Source: Planctomycetota bacterium (lineage in GTDB: Bacteria; Planctomycetota; UBA1135; JACQFD01). From it: a stretch of 64,000 nucleotides of DNA. Position 1 is the first letter of the stretch. The number at the start of each line of letters is the position of its first letter. The position numbers and the translations under genes were made by a program. Positions 55,224-64,000 of this stretch are shown in pieces. The stretch spans positions 1 to 64,000 of the forward strand of contig JACQFD010000006.1 of NCBI GenBank assembly GCA_016200225.1, given 5' to 3'. The notes beneath the pieces are model-generated. The model was given only the letters and a program-made list of their open reading frames with translations. It searched no databases and was not told where the DNA came from.

Positions 55224-55374
55224 AATTGCCGGGTTCGAAAACCGCCGCGGCTCGTCGATTGCATGACGAGGCGACCTTCCGTCCCGCGACCGCCAACTTG
55301 TCGGCGTTCGTTTAACGGGCCGCTCGGACGTCCGCCCAACCGCATTTTTACAATAACAAACTTCGTACAATAAC

Positions 55375-58300
55375 ATGGTCGATTGGGATCAATTCACCGA
55401 CCGCCTGACGGCGAGCTGGAAACGCGTGGGCGTCGGTTTGAAAACCGTTCTCGGAAGCCAGAACGAGCGATATGTAAAGACGCTGTATCCGGCGGTCGCT
55501 GAAATTAATACATTCGAGCCGTGGGCGCAGAATCTCACGCAGGAACAAATGCAGGCGAAGACGGCTGAATGGAAAGAGGCCGTGCAGTCGGGGAAAAAAA
55601 AGCTCGACGAAGTGCTGCCGGAGGCGTTCGCGCTCGTGCGCGAGGCGGGCGTTCGAACTGTAAAATTGCGGCACTTCGACGTCCAGCTCATGGGCGGCAT
55701 GGTGTTGCACCGCGGACTGATTTCCGAAATGAGCACGGGCGAAGGAAAAACGCTCGTCGCGACGCTCCCATGTTACTTAAACGCGCTCGAGGGCAAGGGC
55801 GTTTTTGTAGTCACGGTGAACGATTATCTCGCGAAGCGCGACCGCGACTGGATGGCGCCGATTTATGAATATTTAGGTTTAAAAGTCGGCGCGATTCAAC
55901 AGTGGATGAGTCCGGAGGAGCGCAAACCGGAATACGCCGCGGATATTACTTATGGCACGAACAGCGAATTCGGTTTCGATTATCTCCGCGATAATATGAA
56001 ATTGAACGCGGACGATCAGGTGCAGAAGCATTTAAATTATGCGATCGTCGACGAAGTCGACTCGATCCTGATCGACGAAGCCCGCACGCCGCTCATCATC
56101 AGCGGCCCCGCCGAGAAATCGAGCGAGAAGTATATGATTTCCGACCGCGTCGCGCGCCGGCTGCAGCCGGGTAAACATTTCGAAATTAAAGAAAAAGAAA
56201 AGCAATGTTTACTATCGGACGAAGGCATCGAGCACGCGCAGGAACTCGTCGGCGTCGGCTCGTTCTATCAGGGCGGCAACATGGACTGGCACCACATGTT
56301 GGAAACGGCGCTGCGCTCGCATCATTTATATCGAATCGACCGCGACTACGTCGTGCGCACGAGCGAGGACGACGGCCGGCCGGAGGTCGTCATTGTCGAC
56401 GAATTCACGGGACGCATGATGCCCGGCCGCCGGTGGAGCGACGGATTGCATCAGGCCATCGAAGCCAAGGAAGGCATCAAACCGCGCGACGAAAACCAGA
56501 CGCTCGCGACGATTACATATCAAAACTATTTTCGTTTATTTAAGAAACTCGCGGGCATGACCGGCACGGCGATGACCGAGGCCGCGGAATTCGCGAAAAT
56601 TTATAATCTCGACGTCGCGTCGATTCCGACGAATCAACCGGTCCGCCGAAAGGACAACGCGGACGTTGTATACAGAACGAGCCAGGAAAAGTGGAAAGCA
56701 ATCGTCGAAGAGATTGAGAATGTACACAAAAAAGGGCAGCCGGTTCTGATCGGCACGACCTCGATCGAAAAAAGCGAATTGTTATCGGGCATGCTCCAGC
56801 GCAAGGGCATTCCGCACCAGGTGCTGAACGCGAAACAACACGAACGCGAAGCGCACGTAATCGTGCACGCCGGCGAAAAAGGCGCCCTGACCGTTGCTAC
56901 CAATATGGCCGGCCGCGGCACGGATATTAAACTTGGCGAGGGCGTGCGCGAACTCGGCGGATTGTATGTATTGGGCACCGAGCGCCACGAAGCGCGCCGC
57001 ATCGATAATCAGCTTCGCGGCCGCGGCGGACGCCAGGGCGATCCCGGCTACTCGCGTTTTTATCTCGCGCTCGAAGACGATTTGATGCGCATTTTTTATA
57101 GTGATAAAACGCGAAACTTAATGAAAATGCTCGGAATGACGGAGGGGCAGGCGATCGAAAGCCCCATGGTTTCGCGCGCGATCGAAAAAGCGCAAAAGAA
57201 AGTCGAGGAACGCAATTTTGAAATTCGCAAGAGCCTTCTCGAATACGACGAGGTGATGGACAGCCAGCGAAAAGTAGTTTATCGCGCGCGGCAGGACGCC
57301 CTCGAGTTTAAGAATCTTCGGAGCCGCACCGAGGATATGATTACACAAATAACGGGAGAGCGCGTCGATTCGTGTTTCAACGAACGCGGCGTCGATCCCG
57401 ATCTGCCCGAAGTATCCAAATGGCTCCATCGCAAATTCGGCATCGAAATCGGGGCCGAAGTCATGGAACCGCATTCGAAGGAAACGCGCGGTTCGAAGGA
57501 AGCGAAACACCCGCTGACGGAATTCTTAATTTCGGCGATTTCCGCGAAATATGACGAAACGGAAAAGACCGAATCGCCCGAGAACATGCGGCGGATCGAA
57601 CAGTATTTATTATTAAATGTTATCGATTCGAAGTGGAAGGAACATCTGGCCGCGCTCGATTCGCTGAAATCGGGCATCAATTTGCGCAGCTACGCGCAAA
57701 TGGATCCCAAGAACGAATTCAAACAGGAAGGCTACAAATTATTCCAGGCAATGTTACATTCGATCGCGGACAGCGTGACCGAACAATTATTTAAATTACA
57801 CGTTCCGACGAAGGAGGAAATCAGCGCCGGGCGGGAGGCGGAACGCCGTCGCGAGGACGCGCAAAGAGTTTATCAAGCGGCGGTCGAAGCGGGCGTCGTG
57901 CAGCAGGAGGCCGCGAAACTCGCGCAGGCGATTTTCGATGGAAAACTCGACGCGGACGAAATTATACAAAAAATCGTCGCCGCGAAAGCGAAACTCGAAA
58001 GCGAAGGCGCGCAAATTCAGATTCCCGACGACGTCCGAAAACGCGGGGAGGACGCGCAGCGCGTTTATCAAGAAGCTACAAAAGCCGGAATCGCGCAGCC
58101 GCTCGCAATGCAGCTTGCGCAGTCGATTCTCGAGGAAAAACTCGGCGCCGGCGAAATATCGCAAAAAATCAACAAGTGGACGGCGGGCGGCGCGAACGAA
58201 AAAACCGCCGCGCTCGTCGAAGCTACAATTCCGGAGGATATTAAGAATCGCCACGCCAGTGCGCAGCGCGTGTTTCAAATCGCGATGCAGGCGGGCGTCG

Positions 58301-58830
58301 TCCAGCAGCAGGCGGGACAGGCCGCGCAGGCCGTATTCGAAGGGCGCGCGACCGCCGACGAAATGATCGAAAAGATAAAAGAAGCGAAGGCCGCATTCGA
58401 TAAGCAGCAGGGCGAACAACAGAAACAAAACGGCGGCGCGCCGGCGGCGAGCGGAGGCTCGGACGCGAAAGTTAATATTACAGATATTCCCGGAGAGGAC
58501 GGCGGGCCGGGCGAAACCGGCGGCGACGCGCCCCCGCAGGGCGGCACGCCGCCGAATGCTAACAATAATCCGCCCGGTGCGCGGCCGCCCGGAGGTCCCA
58601 ATCGGCAGGTGCCGCTCCGCGCCGCGTTCGACATGCATAAACAAATGGAGCGGCGCCGGCAGATCATCGATCGGCAGACGCATCCGCAGGCGCCGCAGCC
58701 TCCCGGAGGCGGCGCGTCGCGTCCGCCCGCGCAGACCGGGGGAGCCGCGCGCAGCGTCGGCCGCAACGATCCCTGTCCCTGCGGATCGGGAAAGAAATAT
58801 AAACAATGTCACGGCCGCGGCGCGGCATAG
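55375..58830 (+). CDS. secA: Preprotein translocase ATPase SecA, enlarged C-terminus
   Basis: Motor that drives preproteins through SecYEG. 1151 residues against ~900 in E. coli. Walker A MSTGEGKTLVATLP, the DEAD-like VDEVDSILIDEARTPL, TIGRT-type ITYQNYFRLFKKLAGMTGTA, and NMAGRGTDIKLGEGVRELGG are intact, as is the scaffold (SKWKEHLAALDSLKSGINLR). From ~827 to ~1013 there are three copies of a ~65-residue helical repeat, then a Gln/Pro/Gly linker, then the zinc-binding SEC-C end CPCGSGKKYKQCHG, which in other species binds SecB or ribosomes. The repeat is the unusual part. Confidence 0.95.
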   Translation: MVDWDQFTDRLTASWKRVGVGLKTVLGSQNERYVKTLYPAVAEINTFEPWAQNLTQEQMQAKTAEWKEAVQSGKKKLDEVLPEAFALVREAGVRTVKLRHFDVQLMGGMVLHRGLISEMSTGEGKTLVATLPCYLNALEGKGVFVVTVNDYLAKRDRDWMAPIYEYLGLKVGAIQQWMSPEERKPEYAADITYGTNSEFGFDYLRDNMKLNADDQVQKHLNYAIVDEVDSILIDEARTPLIISGPAEKSSEKYMISDRVARRLQPGKHFEIKEKEKQCLLSDEGIEHAQELVGVGSFYQGGNMDWHHMLETALRSHHLYRIDRDYVVRTSEDDGRPEVVIVDEFTGRMMPGRRWSDGLHQAIEAKEGIKPRDENQTLATITYQNYFRLFKKLAGMTGTAMTEAAEFAKIYNLDVASIPTNQPVRRKDNADVVYRTSQEKWKAIVEEIENVHKKGQPVLIGTTSIEKSELLSGMLQRKGIPHQVLNAKQHEREAHVIVHAGEKGALTVATNMAGRGTDIKLGEGVRELGGLYVLGTERHEARRIDNQLRGRGGRQGDPGYSRFYLALEDDLMRIFYSDKTRNLMKMLGMTEGQAIESPMVSRAIEKAQKKVEERNFEIRKSLLEYDEVMDSQRKVVYRARQDALEFKNLRSRTEDMITQITGERVDSCFNERGVDPDLPEVSKWLHRKFGIEIGAEVMEPHSKETRGSKEAKHPLTEFLISAISAKYDETEKTESPENMRRIEQYLLLNVIDSKWKEHLAALDSLKSGINLRSYAQMDPKNEFKQEGYKLFQAMLHSIADSVTEQLFKLHVPTKEEISAGREAERRREDAQRVYQAAVEAGVVQQEAAKLAQAIFDGKLDADEIIQKIVAAKAKLESEGAQIQIPDDVRKRGEDAQRVYQEATKAGIAQPLAMQLAQSILEEKLGAGEISQKINKWTAGGANEKTAALVEATIPEDIKNRHASAQRVFQIAMQAGVVQQQAGQAAQAVFEGRATADEMIEKIKEAKAAFDKQQGEQQKQNGGAPAASGGSDAKVNITDIPGEDGGPGETGGDAPPQGGTPPNANNNPPGARPPGGPNRQVPLRAAFDMHKQMERRRQIIDRQTHPQAPQPPGGGASRPPAQTGGAARSVGRNDPCPCGSGKKYKQCHGRGAA
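57853..58413 (+). repeat. Three-fold repeat encoding the SecA tail
   Basis: Each unit begins with (E/A)(D/S)AQRV(Y/F)Q and contains G(V/I)-(V/A)QQ...A-QA(I/V): 57853-58047, 58048-58251 and 58252-58413. Unit spacings are 65 and 68 codons. Repeats are clear at protein level but diverged in DNA, so they are old and under selection. Confidence 0.85.
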
Positions 58831-58837
58831 TTAACAA

Positions 58838-60214
58838 GTGAATCCCGCGGAAGGGCGCGCGGCGAAGAGCGCGTTGCGATTGCCGCCCGGCAATCCCGCG
58901 ACACTGACCGTTTTTGATTATATTTACATGCTGGCCGGCGCGGTCGCCGCCGCCGGGGCGGTTCCGATTGGATATATACAATCGCGAAACGACGCGGCCG
59001 CGCGCATACGGTTCGCCGGGCGGCTCGGATTCGCCGCGGCGCGCGCCGATCATGATATTCGCCGCGTGTTATTTCACGGAGTCTCGGTCGGAGAAGTAAA
59101 ATTAATCAAACCGCTGCTCGCCGCCGCGCGCGCGTTCGAAAATGCGCCGGGAATTCCGCCGTTCGCGCCGCTCGTCGCGTCGACGACGCCGGCCGGAATC
59201 GCCGAGTCGGAACGTTTATTTCCAAACGATGCGCGCGCGGTGTTTCCGATCGATTTTCCCGGATGCGCGTCGCGCTTTATAAAGAAAACATCGCCCGACG
59301 CGGTCGTTTTCATGGAATGGGAAATGTGGCCTTTGTTTTTACAAAAAACCGCGTCGCTGCGGATCCCCGCGTGCGTCGTCAACGGTCGAATATCACAAAA
59401 AACATTCGAACGATATCGAATCCTTCCCGAGTACGCGGCGCGGCGCCTCGGCGCGATTTCTTTTTTTGCCGTGCAGCACGCGGCGCACGCGGAACGCCTC
59501 GCCGGCCTTGGCGTCGAGGATCATAAAATAACAATCGCCGGAAATATGAAGTTCGACGGGCTTCCGGATCCGTCGGTCGCGCCCGACGAGGAGACGGCGC
59601 GATTGTTAAAGATCGACGGCGCGCCGGTTTTGATCGCCGCGAGCACGCACGCGCCCGAGGAGGCGATCGTCGCGCGCGCGGCGGCGCGCCTGCGCGCGCG
59701 GGGAATTCAAACATTGCGGATTATTATCGTTCCGCGCCACGTTGACCGCGCGCAGGAAATCGAAACTACCATTTCTCCGATTCTCGGACCCGCCGTTCGG
59801 TGGTCTTTATTAAAATCCGGAGCGCAAATGATACAAAACCCGCTTTCTCCGATTCTTATCGATACGATCGGCGACCTCGAAAAGTTATATCGATTCGCGA
59901 CGGCGGCGTTTATCGGCGGTTCTTTACAAAACGACCGCGGAGGCCAGAACATGCTCGAACCCGCCGCGCTCGCGGTGCCGGTCGTACACGGCCCGTCCGT
60001 CGCCAATTTTGAGGAGGCCGCGCGCGTTCTGAAGGAGGCGGGCGCGTCGACCATCGTCGGCGACGAAGACGCGTTCGTTTCCGCCGTCGGCGCGTTGCTA
60101 ATGAGTCCCGAGGCGTGCCGGCGGCAGGGATTGAAAGGCCAGACAGCGCTTGCGCCCCATCGCGGAGCCGCCTCTCGCACGGCGAAATTGCTCCGGGAAA
60201 CGGGCTTTTTGTAG
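58838..60214 (+). CDS. waaA: 3-deoxy-D-manno-octulosonic acid transferase (Kdo transferase)
   Basis: Adds Kdo to the lipid A precursor at the inner membrane. An N-terminal anchor (FDYIYMLAGAVAAAGAV), the catalytic Glu in FHGVSVGEVKLIKPL, VFMEWEMWPLFLQK, VNGRISQKTFERYR and the nucleotide-binding half (IIIVPRHVDRAQEIE, FIGGSLQNDRGGQNMLEPAA) all fit GT30. 458 residues; start GTG 58838, 8 bp after secA. It shows that the organism makes Kdo-lipid A, so it has a Gram-negative outer membrane. Confidence 0.93.
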   Translation: MNPAEGRAAKSALRLPPGNPATLTVFDYIYMLAGAVAAAGAVPIGYIQSRNDAAARIRFAGRLGFAAARADHDIRRVLFHGVSVGEVKLIKPLLAAARAFENAPGIPPFAPLVASTTPAGIAESERLFPNDARAVFPIDFPGCASRFIKKTSPDAVVFMEWEMWPLFLQKTASLRIPACVVNGRISQKTFERYRILPEYAARRLGAISFFAVQHAAHAERLAGLGVEDHKITIAGNMKFDGLPDPSVAPDEETARLLKIDGAPVLIAASTHAPEEAIVARAAARLRARGIQTLRIIIVPRHVDRAQEIETTISPILGPAVRWSLLKSGAQMIQNPLSPILIDTIGDLEKLYRFATAAFIGGSLQNDRGGQNMLEPAALAVPVVHGPSVANFEEAARVLKEAGASTIVGDEDAFVSAVGALLMSPEACRRQGLKGQTALAPHRGAASRTAKLLRETGFL

Positions 60215-60274
60215 ACGACGATCAGGAGACTTTTTCCGCCCCGCTCCGCACCGTTTCCGGTCCAAGCATTTAAG

Positions 60275-60283
60275 TGCTATATT
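60275..60283 (+). promoter_or_regulatory. Extended -10 promoter of metK
   Basis: TGC-TATATT is embedded in GCTATATTCG, the same 10-mer found upstream of uvrC. The start codon of metK is ~200 nt downstream, so the mRNA would have a long leader. A -35 is not convincing. Confidence 0.45.
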
Positions 60284-60484
60284 CGTCGGGTTTCAAACCG
60301 CTGGTTAACCGCGAAAGTTCGCGCACAGCCTGCGACCCCGCCGCTCTCGCTTTCGCCCGCCAGTCCGTCTGTCCGATGAGAATTCGTTCTCTCGCGCCGG
60401 ACGACGCGTCGGCGGCGGATTTCGTTTTCCGCAGAATTAACAAATCACAATTACCATTTTCGTTTCGCACCGCAACGTCACCAC

Positions 60485-61672
60485 ATGACCAAGGAACTCA
60501 AGCTTTTTACAAGTGAGTCCGTTTCCGAAGGCCACCCGGACAAGGTCTGCGACCAAATTTCCGACGCCGTCGTCGATGCCTGTCTTGCTCAAGACCCCAA
60601 GTCGCGCGTCGCGTGCGAAACGCTCGCGACAACCGGCACGGTGATCGTAGCCGGCGAAATTACTACAAAAGCGCATTTCGATTATCAGGATCTCGTCCGC
60701 GAGACGATCCGCGAAATCGGATACACGGATCCGTCGCTCGGATTTAGTTATGATTCGTGCGGCGTCGCGATTTATGTACATCAACAATCGCCCGACATTT
60801 CGATGGGCGTCACGGCGACCGACGACAAGGAGCAGGGCGCGGGCGACCAGGGACTCATGTTCGGTTACGCATGTAAAGAAACGCCCGAATACATGCCGTT
60901 CCCGATTTTCTACGCGCACCGAATTGTAGAAAAGCTCGCTTCGCTAAGAAAAGCGAACGCGAAGGGATGGGAATGGTTAAAACCGGACACGAAGTCGCAG
61001 CTCACCGTCGAATACGACGAAAAAGACCAGCCCGTGCGCGTTCAGACAGTTGTAGTATCGACGCAGCACGCGGCGAGCATTTCGCAAAAGGATATTACAG
61101 ATAAAATCGTTCATGAACTGATTCCGCAGGTCATTCCGACGAAATATTTTGATAAAAATACTCGTTACTTTGTGAACCCGACGGGCCGATTTGTTATCGG
61201 CGGCCCGCACGGCGATTCGGGTCTCACGGGACGCAAAATTATCGTCGACACTTACGGCGGCATGGGTCGCCATGGCGGCGGCGCGTTCTCCGGAAAAGAT
61301 CCGTCGAAAGTCGATCGTTCGGCGGCATACGCCGCGCGCTGGGTTGCTAAGAATCTCGTCGCGGCCGGCGTTGCGGATCGTTGCGAAGTGCAGCTTTCGT
61401 ACGCCATCGGCGTCGCGCAGCCGACGTCGATCCGCATCGATTCGTTCGGAACCGGCAAGCTCCCCGAAAACCGCATCACGGAGATCGTCCGCGAATTGTT
61501 CGATTTGCGTCCGCGCGCGATCATCGAGCGCCTCGATCTGTTAAAACCGATCTACCGCCGCACGGCGCGTTACGGCCACTTCGGGCGCCCGGATTTCTCG
61601 TGGGAAAAACTCGACGTCGTCGACGCGATCAAACAAAAGGCGGGAACGACGCCCGTCGGCGCGAAAGCGTAA
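60485..61672 (+). CDS. metK: S-adenosylmethionine synthetase
   Basis: Makes AdoMet from methionine and ATP. Motifs: [20 protein letters not shown] at the N-terminus with the catalytic His and metal Asp, [32 protein letters not shown] and the Lys-rich [20 protein letters not shown]. The 395-residue length is usual. The ahcY gene follows after a hairpin, giving a two-gene methyl-cycle unit; metH is at 45.6 kb. The ~200-nt leader is long for a simple promoter, but I cannot fit it to a known AdoMet riboswitch. Confidence 0.97.
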   Translation: MTKELKLFTSESVSEGHPDKVCDQISDAVVDACLAQDPKSRVACETLATTGTVIVAGEITTKAHFDYQDLVRETIREIGYTDPSLGFSYDSCGVAIYVHQQSPDISMGVTATDDKEQGAGDQGLMFGYACKETPEYMPFPIFYAHRIVEKLASLRKANAKGWEWLKPDTKSQLTVEYDEKDQPVRVQTVVVSTQHAASISQKDITDKIVHELIPQVIPTKYFDKNTRYFVNPTGRFVIGGPHGDSGLTGRKIIVDTYGGMGRHGGGAFSGKDPSKVDRSAAYAARWVAKNLVAAGVADRCEVQLSYAIGVAQPTSIRIDSFGTGKLPENRITEIVRELFDLRPRAIIERLDLLKPIYRRTARYGHFGRPDFSWEKLDVVDAIKQKAGTTPVGAKA

Positions 61673-61686
61673 GTATTGTAAATTGC

Positions 61687-61726
61687 TAAATTTGGGCGGA
61701 GTCAGCTCCGCCCGAATTTATTTCGA
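61687..61726 (+). terminator. Terminator-like hairpin between metK and ahcY
   Basis: A perfect 8-bp stem GGGCGGAG / CTCCGCCC with a TCAG loop (61694-61713), flanked by AAATTT and GAATTT, is followed by ATTTATTT. It resembles a weak intrinsic terminator, or an attenuator allowing partial read-through into ahcY. Confidence 0.6.
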
Positions 61727-61757
61727 TCCCGAATTTTTATTAAAATCCATTCTTTAA

Positions 61758-63089
<1,332 letters not shown>

Positions 63090-63113
63090 GTTTCCGGCGT
63101 TTGATTTCAAAAA

Positions 63114-63596
63114 ATGGCGGACCGCGTTGCCAGCGTTCGGGAATCGTTTCGCAACTGGGATGCGGTTCGCCAGGAATTGGAACTTGTCGTCGACATGGTC
63201 GATGCCGAGTCGTTCGATTGGAAACCGGTCGCGCACGAAAATGTGAAATCGATCGGCGATCTCATGCGACATCTCTGCGATTCCGAGTGCTATTGGATCG
63301 AGCGTGTGATTCAGGGCAAGGAATGGCTTCGGCACACGCGCGACGTTTGGAATGACCCGGACGCGCTCCTCGAACGCTGGAAAATCCTGCGTCGTCGGAC
63401 ACTACAGTATTTGGACGATCTCTCGCCCGCGCGATTGACGGATACTAAGATTGATCACCGCGGCAACATCGTCACTATCGGTTGGATCCTCTGGCACGTC
63501 TTCGAACACGAAGCCCATCATCGCGGCCAGATTTATATGATTTTGCGCCTGCGAGACCCAAGCCGCCCGTCGCTTTTGGGCCGATCCTCGCCGTGA
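63114..63596 (+). CDS. DinB/YfiT-like metalloprotein
   Basis: A 160-residue four-helix-bundle protein of the DinB superfamily. Metal ligands appear as an early His in GDLMRHLCDSECYWIER and the HVFEHEAHHRGQI motif near the end. Family members include thiol-dependent transferases and proteins of unknown role. It follows ahcY by 24 bp in the same direction, so it may share its transcript. The substrate cannot be named. Confidence 0.85.
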   Translation: MADRVASVRESFRNWDAVRQELELVVDMVDAESFDWKPVAHENVKSIGDLMRHLCDSECYWIERVIQGKEWLRHTRDVWNDPDALLERWKILRRRTLQYLDDLSPARLTDTKIDHRGNIVTIGWILWHVFEHEAHHRGQIYMILRLRDPSRPSLLGRSSP

Positions 63597-63709
63597 TTCG
63601 TTCCTTTGAGCGAATTCGAGCGCAACTTCGGCCGCGGAACGGGCTAGACTCATTACGCAACCCCAGATTCCATTCCGTTCCGACCTCCGCGATCTAAAAA
63701 AACACGGCC

Positions 63710-64000
63710 ATGCGAAAACTGCTCCAGCAGGGCTTTACACTGATCGAATTGCTCGCCGTCATGGCGATCATTGCAATTCTCGCGGCGTTTCTCGTTCCTA
63801 AGATTCCGGGCGTGATCGATCAAGCGAATGTTACAGCTTGCAAAGCGAACATGACCGAATTGCACAAGGAATTCATACAATACAAGATGCGCTTCGGCGA
63901 CTGGCCGTCCGAGACCGGAATCCGGTTTTTTCTGGCGTTGTGGCGCGACGATCCGAACTCGCACGACGATACATTTGCGAAGCGCTTCACATGCCCAGGC
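63710..64000 (+). CDS. Type II secretion/type IV pilin-like pseudopilin, 3' end outside window
   Basis: The frame opens at ATG 63710 and is still open at the window edge (97 codons seen). The N-terminus MRKLLQQGFTLIELLAVMAI is a prepilin signal: short basic leader, cleavage before Phe, conserved Glu at +5 and a hydrophobic helix (IIAILAAFLVPKIPG). The following region (ANMTELHKEFIQYKMRFGDW) is the usual globular start. In Planctomycetes such proteins are often numerous and of unclear role. It was assigned from this DNA reading frame directly. Confidence 0.9.
   Translation, partial: MRKLLQQGFTLIELLAVMAIIAILAAFLVPKIPGVIDQANVTACKANMTELHKEFIQYKMRFGDWPSETGIRFFLALWRDDPNSHDDTFAKRFTCPG

Noticed and set aside
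60215..60484. SAM riboswitch before metK
   Set aside because: I could not identify the conserved core of any known AdoMet riboswitch, so none was called.
60274..60516. 80-codon frame in the metK leader
   Set aside because: It starts on the promoter hexamer and overlaps metK in another frame, with no family features.

Overview
The window looks like a chromosomal segment of a high-GC, Gram-negative bacterium. It carries lspA, a Kdo transferase gene (waaA) and peptidoglycan and lysine-pathway genes (ddl, dapB). Several traits recall Planctomycetes or a neighbouring phylum of the PVC/FCB type: a UDPGP type 1 family pyrophosphorylase, a FabD whose nucleophile motif reads AGLSLGEYTAL, a DUF4388-PEGA-PQQ giant protein, long Lys/Ala/Glu/Pro tails on RecA and a DksA-like protein, and an oversized SecA ending in a SEC-C zinc motif. 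The phylum assignment is an inference from gene content; there is no rRNA here.

Layout. 1-2.2 kb is an accessory end: the 3' part of an IS3-type element that truncates a gene, then a small two-gene nucleotidyltransferase cassette sitting between two ~160-bp copies of the thpR 5' end. 2.1-7.1 kb carries thpR, recA and alaS. 7.2-13.3 kb is a canonical lipid cluster, rpmF-plsX-fabH-fabD-fabG-acpP-fabF. 13.4-21 kb continues with sugar-nucleotide, cell-wall and surface-sugar genes (UDPGP pyrophosphorylase, ddl, dapB, DegT aminotransferase, epimerase, GT-C glycosyltransferase), many with stop/start overlaps. 21-24.1 kb is a signalling block: a degenerate HAD protein, a STAS-PilZ-like protein and a divergent GAF-SpoIIE phosphatase. 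24.1-28.9 kb has pyrC followed by a DUF58 / BatA-like / TPR membrane module. 28.9-30.3 kb and 33.4-35.4 kb are islands that look AT-richer, holding a lipoprotein-like protein, a possible enzyme or immunity-like protein, another lipoprotein and a PHD-RelE type toxin-antitoxin pair. A flippase-like membrane protein and asnS lie between them.

35.4-41.9 kb holds an RpoD-type sigma factor preceded by a perfect 26-bp palindrome, the DUF4388-TPR-TM-PEGA-PQQ protein, and a secreted HEAT-like repeat protein. A solitary GIY-YIG (T5orf172/MUG113-type) protein follows. 42.8-48.6 kb is a minus-strand cluster: zinc-ribbon membrane protein, B12-dependent methionine synthase lacking its reactivation domain, ThiF/MoeB-like E1, cysteine desulfurase and a MobA/MocA-like nucleotidyltransferase. 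Two tRNAs, Leu(TAG) and Lys(CTT), follow. 49-55 kb has uvrC, a Xer recombinase, the DksA-like protein, lspA, pyrD and a response-regulator protein. 55.4-64 kb has secA, waaA, metK, ahcY, a DinB-like protein and a pseudopilin that runs off the end.

The genes connect in several ways. metH, metK and ahcY cover the activated-methyl cycle. pyrC and pyrD cover two consecutive pyrimidine steps. The fab cluster and waaA supply the envelope. Three items stand out: the three-fold helical repeat in the SecA tail, the palindrome upstream of the sigma factor, and the thpR-flanked nucleotidyltransferase cassette. Core genes also share an unusual codon-context style (AT-rich in-frame words such as TTGTTA and TTACAA inside GC-rich genes) that I did not see in the acquired-looking genes; this was judged by eye, not counted.
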